64,000 nt of DNA. It comes from an uncultured Cohaesibacter sp. (GTDB taxonomy: Bacteria > Pseudomonadota > Alphaproteobacteria > Rhizobiales > Cohaesibacteraceae). Where the stretch lies: positions 1 through 64,000 of the forward strand of contig NZ_OY762905.1 in the NCBI RefSeq assembly GCF_963666525.1. Direction: 5' to 3'. The position numbers and the translations under genes were made by a program. Shown here piece by piece: positions 36,230-44,639 of the stretch. The first letter of the stretch is position 1. Every line of letters begins with the position of its first letter. The notes under the pieces are model-generated. The model did not search any database. It was not told the DNA's origin and saw only the letters and a list, made by a program, of their open reading frames with translations.

Positions 36230-36700
36230 TCACATATCGAAGCTGAAAGACTGGACAAAGCGCTGGCCGGATACGGCCTTGCCTGCGTTGCCGGAATCCA
36301 GAGGCACCACGACTTCCGAAGGCGCGGAGCCCATGTTTTCGACGGCGGTGTCGATGTGCAGCTGATAGCCTGCATTGAACAGCGCATCGGACAGATCGAG
36401 CGTTACCTTCAGTGTGCGTCCGCTGCCGACGCTGGCGCCGGTGATGCCATCCACTTCGGCAGGGTTTGCGCCGGTAGCGCGAGCCCAGTCGCGCAGATCG
36501 CGGTAGTATTTGGTTCGTCCGCCCGACATCCACAAAGAACCCTGATAGGCACCCGAAGCGTCGGTGACATACAACACCATATAGGCTTCCGGCCCACCGT
36601 AGTTGCTCATGGTCGTGGTGAAGGTCACCGGTGCGGCTTCTGCCACGGCAGGCAGGGCAACGACCGAAGCGAGGGTGGCGGTGGCAAGATATTTGTTCAT
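36230..36700 (-). CDS. DUF2271 periplasmic protein with a flavinylation motif
   Basis: A 156-residue exported protein. The signal peptide ends AEA at residue 22. The mature domain matches DUF2271: YMVLYVTDASGAYQGSLW, WMSGGRTKYYRDLRDW, then DGITGASVGSGR at 84-95. D84-x-x-T87-G-A-S90 fits the D-x-x-[ST]-G-A-[ST] sequence that ApbE modifies, making Thr87 the predicted FMN attachment site. AAGGAAA precedes ATG 36700. It is flanked by the PepSY reductase and an Asp-rich protein on the same strand with apbE two genes on, so it is probably the terminal periplasmic electron carrier of this locus. The flavin has not been shown and its electron acceptor is unknown. Confidence 0.9.
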   Translation of the reverse strand: MNKYLATATLASVVALPAVAEAAPVTFTTTMSNYGGPEAYMVLYVTDASGAYQGSLWMSGGRTKYYRDLRDWARATGANPAEVDGITGASVGSGRTLKVTLDLSDALFNAGYQLHIDTAVENMGSAPSEVVVPLDSGNAGKAVSGQRFVQSFSFDM

Positions 36701-36726
36701 GGCTGGTTTCCTTGTGATAGAGAGCA

Positions 36727-36764
36727 GCATCCCGACGTCGTTCTCTTTTTGCTCGTCAGGATGC
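36727..36764 (-). promoter_or_regulatory. Intercistronic stem-loop between Asp-rich and DUF2271 genes
   Basis: GCATCCTGAC and GTCGGGATGC (minus strand) pair over 10 bp with one G-U wobble around an A-rich loop of 18 bases. It lies 15 bp past the Asp-rich gene stop, with no T run following. It may tune relative expression within the operon. Confidence 0.5.
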
Positions 36765-36778
36765 CGCCAGATTTGGCT

Positions 36779-37099
36779 CTAGTTGATGGAAGCTTTCGGG
36801 GCAGAGCCCCTGGTGATGAGCTTGTTGTTGTTGATCGGGCCGGATGGGGCCGGTGTTGTCGCCTGCGCGCCACGAGACCGATAGTTGTCGTCGTCGTCGT
36901 CATCATCGGCATGCCAGCCGATGGGCAGACGCCAGCCAAACAGGTTCAAACGGTGATCCCGGTCATGTCCGGAATAGCCGTGTTCGCGTTCATCGCCGTA
37001 ATACCCACGTTTGTCATGACCGTAGCCTTCAGCCCAGGTCGCTGTGGCGGCCAGAATGGTGCCACTGACAAGCAAGGCGCCAATTACAAGTTTCTTCAT
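36779..37099 (-). CDS. Small secreted His/Asp-rich protein, unknown function
   Basis: A 106-residue protein with a signal peptide ending TWA at residue 23. The mature part is strongly hydrophilic: Gly, Tyr, His and Asp alternate in GYGHDKRGYYGDEREHGYSGHDRDHR, described here as residues 25-50, followed by LFGWRLPIGWH and seven consecutive Asp at 65-71, then a Ser/Pro/Asn tail. His 28, 40, 45, 49 and 63 with the Asp run suggest divalent-cation binding. GGAAGGGAG precedes the ATG. I do not recognise a family. As first gene of the redox operon and next to a two-component system with an acidic sensor, a metal-related role is plausible but inferred. Confidence 0.8.
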   Translation of the reverse strand: MKKLVIGALLVSGTILAATATWAEGYGHDKRGYYGDEREHGYSGHDRDHRLNLFGWRLPIGWHADDDDDDDNYRSRGAQATTPAPSGPINNNKLITRGSAPKASIN

Positions 37100-37147
37100 G
37101 GTTGCGGTCTCCCTTCCATTGGTTCGATGGAAGCACTATCTCCCACC

Positions 37148-37232
37148 AGCCTGAAGACGACCTGACTGGGAATTTCTTTTTGCGTCAGCTTCCTGTAAGG
37201 TTTCGCAGCGACACTGCGGCTGGCTTCAGGCT
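37148..37232. promoter_or_regulatory. Divergent promoter region with AGCCTGAAG inverted half-sites
   Basis: AGCCTGAAG at 37148-37156 and its exact complement CTTCAGGCT at 37224-37232 flank 67 bp in the shared promoter region of the redox operon and the two-component genes. They may be paired regulator half-sites; chance occurrence cannot be excluded. Confidence 0.35.
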
Positions 37233-37283
37233 AGCGGGAAATGCCGCTGATGCGTGGAATATGTGAAGGAAAGTGAGTGACTG

Positions 37284-37943
37284 ATGCGGGTCTTGTTGGT
37301 CGAGGATGACATGGTGCTCGGGTCTGCGGTACGCGACCAGATCGCCGCCGACGGGCACAGCGTGGATTGGGTACAGCGCCTGGACGCAGCAGGGGATTAC
37401 TTGCGCGCCGCGCCCTATGACCTTGTACTGCTCGATCTGATGCTGCCGGACGGCCTGGGGCTCAACTTCCTCAGAAAACTCAGAGCGTCGGGCGATGTGA
37501 CACCGGTCATTATCCTGACTGCCCTCGATCAGATTTCCGACCGTATCGACGGCCTCAACGCCGGTGCCGATGACTATCTGGTCAAACCCTTTGACCTGCA
37601 GGAGCTGACGGCCCGCCTCAAGGCGGTCGCCCGCCGCTATAGCGGCAACCCCAACCCATTGGTCAAAATTGGCGAACTGGAAATCGACATCGCAGCCCGG
37701 ACCATCATGCGCGCGGGCAAGACCGTGACGTTGACAGCAAGGGAATGGGCTCTCTTCGAGGCCTTTCTGCAACATCCGGGTAACCTGCTCTCCAAGAGCC
37801 AGTTGGAGGAAACCCTGTATACATTCGACGCAGAGATCGAAAGCAACACCATTGAGGTCCACATCAGCCGCATGCGCAAGAAGCTCGGGGCCGGCGTAAT
37901 CGAAACCGTGCGCGGCATGGGCTATCGGCTGGAGCAAGCATGA
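37284..37943 (+). CDS. OmpR-family response regulator (PmrA/QseB-like)
   Basis: A 219-residue regulator. Receiver domain with acidic pocket E7-D8-D9, phospho-acceptor D51, T79 and K101 in LVKPFDLQEL; C-terminal winged helix with TAREWALFEAFLQHPGNLLSK and HISRMRKKLG, ending VRGMGYRLEQA. Its compact size and LLDLMLPDGLGL sequence place it near PmrA/QseB/TctD. It is divergent from the flavinylation operon and overlaps the next kinase gene by 4 bp, so the pair is co-translated. It probably controls the divergent redox operon. Confidence 0.94.
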   Translation: MRVLLVEDDMVLGSAVRDQIAADGHSVDWVQRLDAAGDYLRAAPYDLVLLDLMLPDGLGLNFLRKLRASGDVTPVIILTALDQISDRIDGLNAGADDYLVKPFDLQELTARLKAVARRYSGNPNPLVKIGELEIDIAARTIMRAGKTVTLTAREWALFEAFLQHPGNLLSKSQLEETLYTFDAEIESNTIEVHISRMRKKLGAGVIETVRGMGYRLEQA

Positions 37944-39442
37944 AAGTAAGATCCTTCGTCAAAAACAGTCTGCAACTACGCCTGTCCCTCGGTCTTGCGC
38001 TGGGGGTGGGCCTTCTCTGGCTGGCCGCAACCACCGTCAGCGGGCTCGTCGTCAAGCATGAGCTCGACGGCGCCTTCGATCAGGCCCTTGCCGAAGCCGT
38101 GGAGCGTCTGCTGCCACCGGTCATTCACGACATTGTCGAAGGCAATGGCAGAAGCGATGAAATGGAGGACCTCAAGGTCAATGGCCTCCATATCGGACGC
38201 ATCGGCAAATCCTGGCGCACAGAAAACGGCATCACCCGCGATGGTTTCAAGCAAGGTTTCAAGCGCCGCCTGCGCAAAGACAATGAAGAGGATGATGACG
38301 GCGAAGAAAAGGGTCGGCAAGACGTCTCGCAAAAGGGCGAAAAACCGTCCATGAAATCAGATGACGATCAGTATCTCACCTATATCGTTCGAGACGCCCA
38401 AGGCGGGCTTTTGCTGCAGTCCAATCATGCAGATCCCGAGATTTTCCCGAATATCGATCAATTGGGCTTCATCACGCTCAACGACCAGCGTATTTTCACT
38501 GGCTCCACCCTTGACGGCAATGTGATCATCTCCGTCGCAGACCCAATGGAAAGGCGCCAACGGGCTGCACATGACACCCTGAAGGCGCTCGCCATGCCGC
38601 TTTTCTTTCTGGTACCGCTCAGCATGTTTGGCGTCTGGCTGCTGGTGCGCATTTCAATGCGACCAATGCGCGGCTTCCGCTCGGGCATCGAAGCGCGCGG
38701 AGCAGGGGACTTGACCCCCATCAGGGCCAAAAACCTGCCGTCTGAAATCGAACCCATTGCCGATGCCGTCAACAATCTGCTGGATCGCATGCGCAGGACA
38801 CTGGAAGCCGAACGCAGCTTTACCGCCAACAGCGCCCACGAATTGCGCACGCCAGTTGCTGCAGCGCTGGCTCAGACACAGCGCCTCATCTCGGAAGCGG
38901 GCGAAGGCTCCATCAGGGACAGGGCGCATCAGATCGAAACCGCACTCAAGTCGCTCTCACGCCTCACCGAAAAACTCATGCAGCTGGCTCGTGCCGAGGG
39001 TGGGTCGATGCTGTCCGAACAGGAACGCGACATCGTGCCGATTGCCAGACTGGTCATGGACGAATTCCGCGATGATTCCGAACGGCTCGACATCCTGTTG
39101 CCGTCAGAGCCGCTCCCCCTGCTAATCGACGCCAATGTCTTTGCCATCCTGTTGCGCAATCTCGTCGAGAATGCCCTCAAGCATGCGACCCCGGAGAGCA
39201 TCGTCACCATCACGCTGGCAAGGGACAAAAGCTTGTCCGTGACCAACGACTGCGACCCGATACCCGCAGATGTGATGGAACGCCTGCTCCGCCCCTTCGA
39301 ACGCGGCAACACCTCTGCCAAGGGTAGCGGAGTTGGTCTAGCCATTGTCGAGGCCATCACCAAGGGCAGCGGGGCTTCGCTCTCGCTGAAGTCACCGATC
39401 AATGGCACATCAAGAGGATTCGAGGCCACGGTCCGCTTTTGA
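37940..39442 (+). CDS. Sensor histidine kinase with acidic insert in the sensor domain
   Basis: A 500-residue kinase with a helix at about 15-37, a periplasmic region 40-215, a second helix 217-237, a HAMP-like linker, H-box SFTANSAHELRTPVAAAL with His300, NLVENALKHA as N-box and GSGVGLAIVEAI as G2 box. Residues 112-143 of the sensor domain form a highly charged insert (KDNEEDDDGEEKGRQDV, then KSDDDQ). Acidic patches in PhoQ- and PmrB-type sensors bind divalent or ferric ions, so metal sensing is a fair hypothesis. The gene overlaps its regulator by 4 bp. Confidence 0.93.
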   Translation: MKVRSFVKNSLQLRLSLGLALGVGLLWLAATTVSGLVVKHELDGAFDQALAEAVERLLPPVIHDIVEGNGRSDEMEDLKVNGLHIGRIGKSWRTENGITRDGFKQGFKRRLRKDNEEDDDGEEKGRQDVSQKGEKPSMKSDDDQYLTYIVRDAQGGLLLQSNHADPEIFPNIDQLGFITLNDQRIFTGSTLDGNVIISVADPMERRQRAAHDTLKALAMPLFFLVPLSMFGVWLLVRISMRPMRGFRSGIEARGAGDLTPIRAKNLPSEIEPIADAVNNLLDRMRRTLEAERSFTANSAHELRTPVAAALAQTQRLISEAGEGSIRDRAHQIETALKSLSRLTEKLMQLARAEGGSMLSEQERDIVPIARLVMDEFRDDSERLDILLPSEPLPLLIDANVFAILLRNLVENALKHATPESIVTITLARDKSLSVTNDCDPIPADVMERLLRPFERGNTSAKGSGVGLAIVEAITKGSGASLSLKSPINGTSRGFEATVRF

Positions 39443-39603
39443 TTCTGCCAATCCACCGGCTGGGCACAGCCAAAAGAAACGGACCCTGACCCGCAGGAAG
39501 GCGGGCAAAAATACGGGCGACATACGATGTATTGACGCACGTCCAATCTGCGGTATTAAATCGGATCTGTTTTTTCTTGATCCCTTTCCCGTCAGGCTCC
39601 ATC

Positions 39604-40314
39604 ATGAACACCAATGCCTCATCCCCTCGCTTTGCGATCCCTCAGCCCGTGACACCAACCATTCCGGTAACCGGCACCGACGCTGTTTTCCCCATCCGGC
39701 GCATCTATTGCGTGGGGCGAAACTATGCCGCTCACGCCATCGAAATGGGGCACGACCCGGATCGCGAGTTGCCATTCTTCTTCCAGAAGAACCCGGACAA
39801 CATTCTGTTTGCACAGGATTTTCCCTATCCGCCATTAAGCAGTGACGTGCATTTCGAAGTGGAGCTGATTGTTGCGCTGAAGGACGGTGGCAGCAATATC
39901 GCCGTTGGCGACGCCATGGACAAGATCTTCGGCTACGGCGTCGGGGTCGACTTCACTCGCCGGGATTTGCAGGCCGAGGCCAAGAAGCAGGGACGCCCGT
40001 GGACAGCCGCAAAGGCGTTCGAGCATTCCGCCCCCGTATCGGCCATTGTGCCGGCCAAGGAAGTCCCTTCATTGGCAAAGAAACGGATCTGGCTCGAGAA
40101 GAACGGCGCAGTCCAGCAGGACAGTGATCTCGATCACCTGATCTGGAAGCTGCCAGAGGTGATAAGCGAACTGTCCAAACAGTTCGAACTTGCGGCAGGA
40201 GACATCATCTTTACCGGAACACCGGCCGGTGTCAGTTCCGTGGACGTCGGAGACAGTATTCATTGCGCAGTCGAGGATATTGCAGAACTGTCCTTCAAAG
40301 TGATTGCGGGCTAA
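39604..40314 (+). CDS. Fumarylacetoacetate hydrolase family protein (fumarylpyruvate hydrolase-like)
   Basis: A 236-residue single-domain FAH protein. RRIYCVGRNYAAHAIEMGHD at residues 32-51 and PFFFQKNPDN are close to the NagK/YcgM-type fumarylpyruvate and acylpyruvate hydrolases. The metal-binding triad is visible as E85, E87 (HFEVELI) and D116 (GVGVDFTRRD). It cleaves a C-C bond of a 2,4-diketo acid during aromatic or related catabolism, or acts as an oxaloacetate decarboxylase. ATG 39604 is chosen because upstream sequence is not homologous. It has no catabolic partner in the window and is convergent with the TRAP genes. Confidence 0.9.
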   Translation: MNTNASSPRFAIPQPVTPTIPVTGTDAVFPIRRIYCVGRNYAAHAIEMGHDPDRELPFFFQKNPDNILFAQDFPYPPLSSDVHFEVELIVALKDGGSNIAVGDAMDKIFGYGVGVDFTRRDLQAEAKKQGRPWTAAKAFEHSAPVSAIVPAKEVPSLAKKRIWLEKNGAVQQDSDLDHLIWKLPEVISELSKQFELAAGDIIFTGTPAGVSSVDVGDSIHCAVEDIAELSFKVIAG

Positions 40315-40324
40315 GCCGCAAGGG

Positions 40325-40352
40325 CTCTCTCCCGGCAATTGTCGGGAGAGAG
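40325..40352. terminator. Hairpin between convergent FAH and TRAP genes
   Basis: CTCTCTCCCG and CGGGAGAGAG form a perfect 10-bp stem with an 8-base loop, 10 bp after the FAH stop and 14 bp after the TRAP stop. No long T run on either side, so it may act with limited efficiency in both directions. Confidence 0.65.
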
Positions 40353-40366
40353 AAGCACAGGAATCG

Positions 40367-42241
40367 CTAGGCCGATACAGCCCTGTCGCCGGAAAGCTTG
40401 CGCCCCCAGATCATCGCAGCCGCAATGGTGGCCGCAACCCCGGCCAGCTTGACAATCACCAGCGGCCACAGGCAGGCAATCGCAATGATGCCGAAGATAT
40501 AGCGCTGCCAGACCGGTATCGGAGCCCGGATAAAGCCCAGCATGGCAAATCCCATCGCAAACAGCGCTCCGATCCCGCCTATGACTGCCAGAGTGTTGTC
40601 AACGAGACCGGCATTGGACAGCAGCCCCAGATCATAGCAGAAAGCGAACGGTACCATGAAAGCGAGGATACCGAGCTTGAGAGCCTGAATGGCAGTCTTG
40701 TTCGGATCCGACTGGGCTAGTGAACTCGCCGCATAGGCCGCCAGAGCCACCGGCGGAGTGATGTTGGAAACGATCGCGAAATAGAACACGAACATATGCG
40801 CCGCCAGTGGCTCGAAGCCGAGCTCGGCCAGAGCCGGAACGCCAAGAGCAGCACCAAGAATATAGGCGCTGGTGGTTGGCAGCCCCATACCGAGGATCAG
40901 CGATACGACGGCGATGAGGAACAGAGCGACAAAGGGAACGCCCTGTGCCAGCGAAAAGACCAGCCCGACAAACTTGAAACCGAAGCCGGTGAGGGACACC
41001 GAGCCGACCACAATGCCTGCAGCTGCACATGCAATGGCGACAACCGGCACGTTTCTGGAGCCGGACACGATCGCATCAAGAATTTTCCGCGGTCCCATGC
41101 GATGTTCCGGATCGGGAAGGGAAACCAGCCACGCCCCAAGAATACCGATGGCGGCCGCCAGCATGGGCGAAAAACCCGACAGCAGCATGTAGACGAGGCC
41201 GACGATCGGGAGCAGCTTGTAGGACTGCTTCAGCACCCGCTTCTTGCTTGGCAGATCCTCTTCGCTCAGCCCCTGCAAATTGTTCTTGAGCGCCCCCAAA
41301 TGAACCATCAGCAGCACAGCGCCATAATAGAGAATGGCAGGAACGATTGCCGCAATGATGATGTCACCGAAAGGAACGCCGAGGAAAGACGCCATGATGA
41401 AGGCACCGGCCCCCATGATCGGCGGCATGATCTGACCTCCGGTGCTGGCAACCGATTCCACAGCTGCAGCAAAGTAGGGCGGATAGCCGATCCGTTTCAT
41501 CAGCGGGATGGTGAAGGTGCCGGTTCCATAGACGTTGGCAACCGCAGCACCGGAGATCGAGCCGAACAGGGCTGAACTCACCACAGAGATCTTGGCCGGG
41601 CCTCCGGGAGACGTTCCGGTGAAAGCCTGGGCAAAATCCATGAAATACTGTCCGACACCGCTTTTTTCCAGAAAACCGCCGAAAATCAGGAAAACCATCA
41701 CGAATGTTGCAGACACACCAAGCGGAATGGAGAAAACGCCTTCATCGGTCAGATAGATCTGTTCAATCACCTCGGCAAAGCTGAAGGGCAGTCCCTTGAG
41801 AATTCCCGGCATGAAGTTGCCAAACCACATATAGCCGGCAAAGAAGCCAACGATGATGGCCAGAGGCATCCCGACCACGCGCCGTGTCGCTTCAAGCAGG
41901 AAGAACACCAGCGCCAGTCCGAGCACCTGCTGGGCCATGGTGACGTCATCGACCTGCACCATACGGAAGGTGATTTCCTCATAATTCAGAATGATGTAGA
42001 GGCCGGGCAGCGTGGACGCAATGGCCAGTATCCAGTCATACCACGGGACATTGACACTATCCTTGTCGGCACTTCGCATCGGATAGAGAATGAAGGCCAT
42101 GGGGAACACCATGCTCAGATGCAGGCTGCGTTGCAGATAGGCCTCGAAACTGCCGAAAACCGATGTGTAGAGATGGAACAGACCAACACACAGGATATAG
42201 ACATAGACAATTCGTTTAACCAGTGAACCCGTCGCGCGCAT
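40367..42241 (-). CDS. TRAP transporter fused permease (small plus large subunits)
   Basis: A 624-residue membrane protein in which the four-helix DctQ-type subunit (about residues 10-165) is fused to the DctM-type subunit (about 170-620). DctM landmarks are EKSGVGQYFMDFAQAFTG, SGAAVANVYGTGTFTIPLMK, SVASTGGQIMPPIMGAGAF and GMGLPTTSAYILGA. Such 4TM/12TM fusions pair with TAXI-type binding proteins, and one is encoded 96 bp upstream. Import is driven by an ion gradient, usually sodium. AAGGAAA stands before the ATG. Cargo is unknown; characterised TAXI systems take up dicarboxylates or glutamate-like acids. Confidence 0.95.
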   Translation of the reverse strand: MRATGSLVKRIVYVYILCVGLFHLYTSVFGSFEAYLQRSLHLSMVFPMAFILYPMRSADKDSVNVPWYDWILAIASTLPGLYIILNYEEITFRMVQVDDVTMAQQVLGLALVFFLLEATRRVVGMPLAIIVGFFAGYMWFGNFMPGILKGLPFSFAEVIEQIYLTDEGVFSIPLGVSATFVMVFLIFGGFLEKSGVGQYFMDFAQAFTGTSPGGPAKISVVSSALFGSISGAAVANVYGTGTFTIPLMKRIGYPPYFAAAVESVASTGGQIMPPIMGAGAFIMASFLGVPFGDIIIAAIVPAILYYGAVLLMVHLGALKNNLQGLSEEDLPSKKRVLKQSYKLLPIVGLVYMLLSGFSPMLAAAIGILGAWLVSLPDPEHRMGPRKILDAIVSGSRNVPVVAIACAAAGIVVGSVSLTGFGFKFVGLVFSLAQGVPFVALFLIAVVSLILGMGLPTTSAYILGAALGVPALAELGFEPLAAHMFVFYFAIVSNITPPVALAAYAASSLAQSDPNKTAIQALKLGILAFMVPFAFCYDLGLLSNAGLVDNTLAVIGGIGALFAMGFAMLGFIRAPIPVWQRYIFGIIAIACLWPLVIVKLAGVAATIAAAMIWGRKLSGDRAVSA

Positions 42242-42337
42242 ATCGGTTTCCTTCTGTCACGAAAGGGGAAATGGGGGGAGGGAGCAAGTGCGACCCCGGC
42301 AATCGGACCGGGATCGCCACGTCTTCTGACATGCGCG

Positions 42338-43303
42338 TTACTGCACCGACTTCCAGAACTTGACAGCGCCCGGATGTGCAGGAACAGAAGCAGGAACAGC
42401 TTCCTGCGGGTTCAGCTCTTCGACAGCCTTGACGCCCTTCTGAAGGGTTTCCTTGTTTTCCCAGAGCGCCTTGGTCATGTTGTAGACCGTATCCTCGTCC
42501 AGATCCTTGCGCACAACAATACTGGTGTAGTCACCAATTGTTGGAACGGGCTCGGTCACGGATTTGTAGATTTCCGGATCGATCTCGAAGGTCACCGTAC
42601 CAAGAGCATTGCTCATTGCATCAAGGATCTTCTTGTCAACCGGGAGAAGAACGACATCAACCTGGCTTTCAATCTTCAGAACGACAGCGGCTGCGCGACC
42701 AACAGAGAAGGCGAAGCAATCAAGGTGATTGTCTGCCAACTGGTTGGAGCCGTCATCATACGATGCGAAGGAGACAGAGCCACCCCAGCCCTGAATATCC
42801 TTCCAGCCCACGCCCAGACCCTTTTCAAAGGCAGCGCGGATCACGAATTCGGAAGAGGTCCCCGGCTTGAGGGTAGCCATCCGGATCGGCAGCTTCTTGT
42901 CAACGATATCGGCAACCGACTTGATGCCATTGGCCTCGGCGTAGTCCTTGCGCATGACGAAATAGGTATACTGACGATAGACGTTGGCCAATACCGAGAC
43001 ATTCTCATAGGCCTGCTTGAACGGATCCTCGCCCTTTGTTGCAGCACCAACCAGAGACGTCACCGAGAACCCCAGATCGGTTTTGCCACGGTCGGCATTC
43101 ACCACGTTGGAAACACCACCACCGGTACCGCTGGACGTCGGAATGCCAGCCTTTGACCAGGTTTCTGCCAGTGCGCCACCAAGTGCGAACCAGTTGCCAC
43201 CCGGAGGGCCTGCAGAAAAGCGAAGCTGGTCCTGTGCGCTTGCAGGAACCGACACGATCGTTGCGCAAACCAGCGCAGCTGCAACAGCAATTCTCTTGAA
43301 CAT
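42338..43303 (-). CDS. TAXI family TRAP transporter solute-binding protein
   Basis: A 321-residue periplasmic protein with a signal peptide ending ASA at residue 23. LRFSAGPPGGNWFALGGALAE near the mature start is the TAXI family signature, and SSGTGGGVSNVVNADRGKTDLGF follows. It captures the solute and delivers it to the fused permease encoded downstream. AGGAGG lies 9 bases before the ATG. There is no regulator directly beside it; the LysR gene downstream on the same strand belongs more naturally to the divergent tct operon. Confidence 0.95.
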   Translation of the reverse strand: MFKRIAVAAALVCATIVSVPASAQDQLRFSAGPPGGNWFALGGALAETWSKAGIPTSSGTGGGVSNVVNADRGKTDLGFSVTSLVGAATKGEDPFKQAYENVSVLANVYRQYTYFVMRKDYAEANGIKSVADIVDKKLPIRMATLKPGTSSEFVIRAAFEKGLGVGWKDIQGWGGSVSFASYDDGSNQLADNHLDCFAFSVGRAAAVVLKIESQVDVVLLPVDKKILDAMSNALGTVTFEIDPEIYKSVTEPVPTIGDYTSIVVRKDLDEDTVYNMTKALWENKETLQKGVKAVEELNPQEAVPASVPAHPGAVKFWKSVQ

Positions 43304-43630
43304 CTACCATCCTCCTCGTTCAATCCAAGACATATGAAATCCAATGAAACCAGCGACTAAGTCCTTGCCCTGATTGCCGATAGTTTACCTCTCTTGTTCA
43401 ACAGTATCGCAACAAACACAGGCCAGCCATTCATCCTTAGGTTGAATACGCCAGGTCGCGGCACACCTTCTACGAGGAGTTGCTGATGTGGTTTTTAGCA
43501 AGTCGGTTCAAATTTCACGAAGGCACGGCGAAGGGCAGGGCAAATGCGGTCCTGCAAAGGCCTGCAAGACGGACAGACCAGCACAAGCACAGAACCCCAT
43601 GCGCCTTGCCGAGAGCGCGCCGATCTGATC
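43304..43630 (-). other. Intergenic region upstream of the TAXI-TRAP operon
   Basis: A 327-bp gap between two minus-strand genes. It must hold the TRAP promoter and the end of the LysR transcript. I find no clear terminator, RNA gene or conserved operator in it. Confidence 0.4.
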
Positions 43631-44506
43631 TCAGGCGCGGGGCATTCGATAGCTGAGCAGGGCGTCAGTCAGCACGTCGAGAACTGCTGTGCGACTGGAA
43701 CTTGGTCGCCGTACAACTCCCAGTTTGCGATAGATCGGCGGCGATCCGAAGGGGATGGTTTCAAGGCCGGTTGTCACCATGCCATGCAGGGCCACTTCCG
43801 GCACGACCGAAAATCCAAGCCCTGCTTCAACGCAACCAATCACCGCTGGCATGGTATTCACAGAAACAAGCTGGCGCTGTTCCGCCCCCAGACGGGCCAA
43901 TTCCGTGTCAATTTGACGCGCCAGAGGCACGTGAATGCGATATCGGATGTAGGGAATCGTCCGCACGAGCTCCTCAAACGACAGCTCTTTTGCGCCGGCT
44001 GGAAGCAGGATCAACAGTGGCTCGCTAAGCACTTCCGTCCAGATCAGACCGCTCGGCACCGTCACCTGATCGGCGACGAGTGCCGCATCCAGCTGCCCCG
44101 AGGCAACCTCGCTCATGAGCTGCTCCGACATGCCGATACGGAGGCGAAACGACAGATCAGGGAAGGTTGACCGGATTGTCGCCAGCGTGCGCGGCACGTA
44201 GGAATTGGCAGCCGTTCGCAAAGTGCCAAATGCCAATGTTCCCCGTACCTTGGCCCCACTGACCGACGCTTTGGTCTCGGTGACAATCTGCAGAATCGTG
44301 CGCGCCGAACGCACCATCTCCGATCCCTTTGCGGTCAAGACAGGCGGCCTTCGGGACCGGTCGAACAGATCTGTTTGCAGCTCCGATTCCAGCGCAGCAA
44401 TCTGCTGGCTCACGGCCGATGCGGTCAGGTTGACGGCCTCGGCCGCGGCAGCAAAGCCACCGTGTTGAACGACGGCCAGCAATGTTTCGAGTTGTCGTGT
44501 GTCCAT
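43631..44506 (-). CDS. LysR family transcriptional regulator of the tct locus
   Basis: A 291-residue LysR regulator. MDTRQLETLLAVVQHGGF opens the winged helix-turn-helix and LTASAVSQQIAALESELQ is the recognition helix region; the effector domain follows. It is divergent from tctCBA-ggt, the usual position for the regulator of such an operon. No ribosome-binding sequence is apparent before the ATG, and the ATTAG-N5-CTAAT site begins only 9 bp upstream, so the transcript may be nearly leaderless and autoregulated. Its co-inducer is unknown. Confidence 0.92.
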   Translation of the reverse strand: MDTRQLETLLAVVQHGGFAAAAEAVNLTASAVSQQIAALESELQTDLFDRSRRPPVLTAKGSEMVRSARTILQIVTETKASVSGAKVRGTLAFGTLRTAANSYVPRTLATIRSTFPDLSFRLRIGMSEQLMSEVASGQLDAALVADQVTVPSGLIWTEVLSEPLLILLPAGAKELSFEELVRTIPYIRYRIHVPLARQIDTELARLGAEQRQLVSVNTMPAVIGCVEAGLGFSVVPEVALHGMVTTGLETIPFGSPPIYRKLGVVRRPSSSRTAVLDVLTDALLSYRMPRA

Positions 44507-44514
44507 ACAATAAC

Positions 44515-44529
44515 ATTAGCATTTCTAAT
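44515..44529. promoter_or_regulatory. LysR-type operator ATTAG-N5-CTAAT
   Basis: ATTAGcatttCTAAT is a perfect interrupted palindrome of the T-N11-A type bound by LysR proteins. It lies 9 bp upstream of the LysR start and 111 bp upstream of tctC in their shared promoter region. Confidence 0.75.
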
Positions 44530-44639
44530 TTTAATAGCAAGAATTCTGAGCTTTGTGTGCGTTTTCCTTGTGTTACAGTTGATGCGCAATCATAAACAAA
44601 ACGGGTATCCGTTACATATTTCCATTGGGAGTAAGCTCC

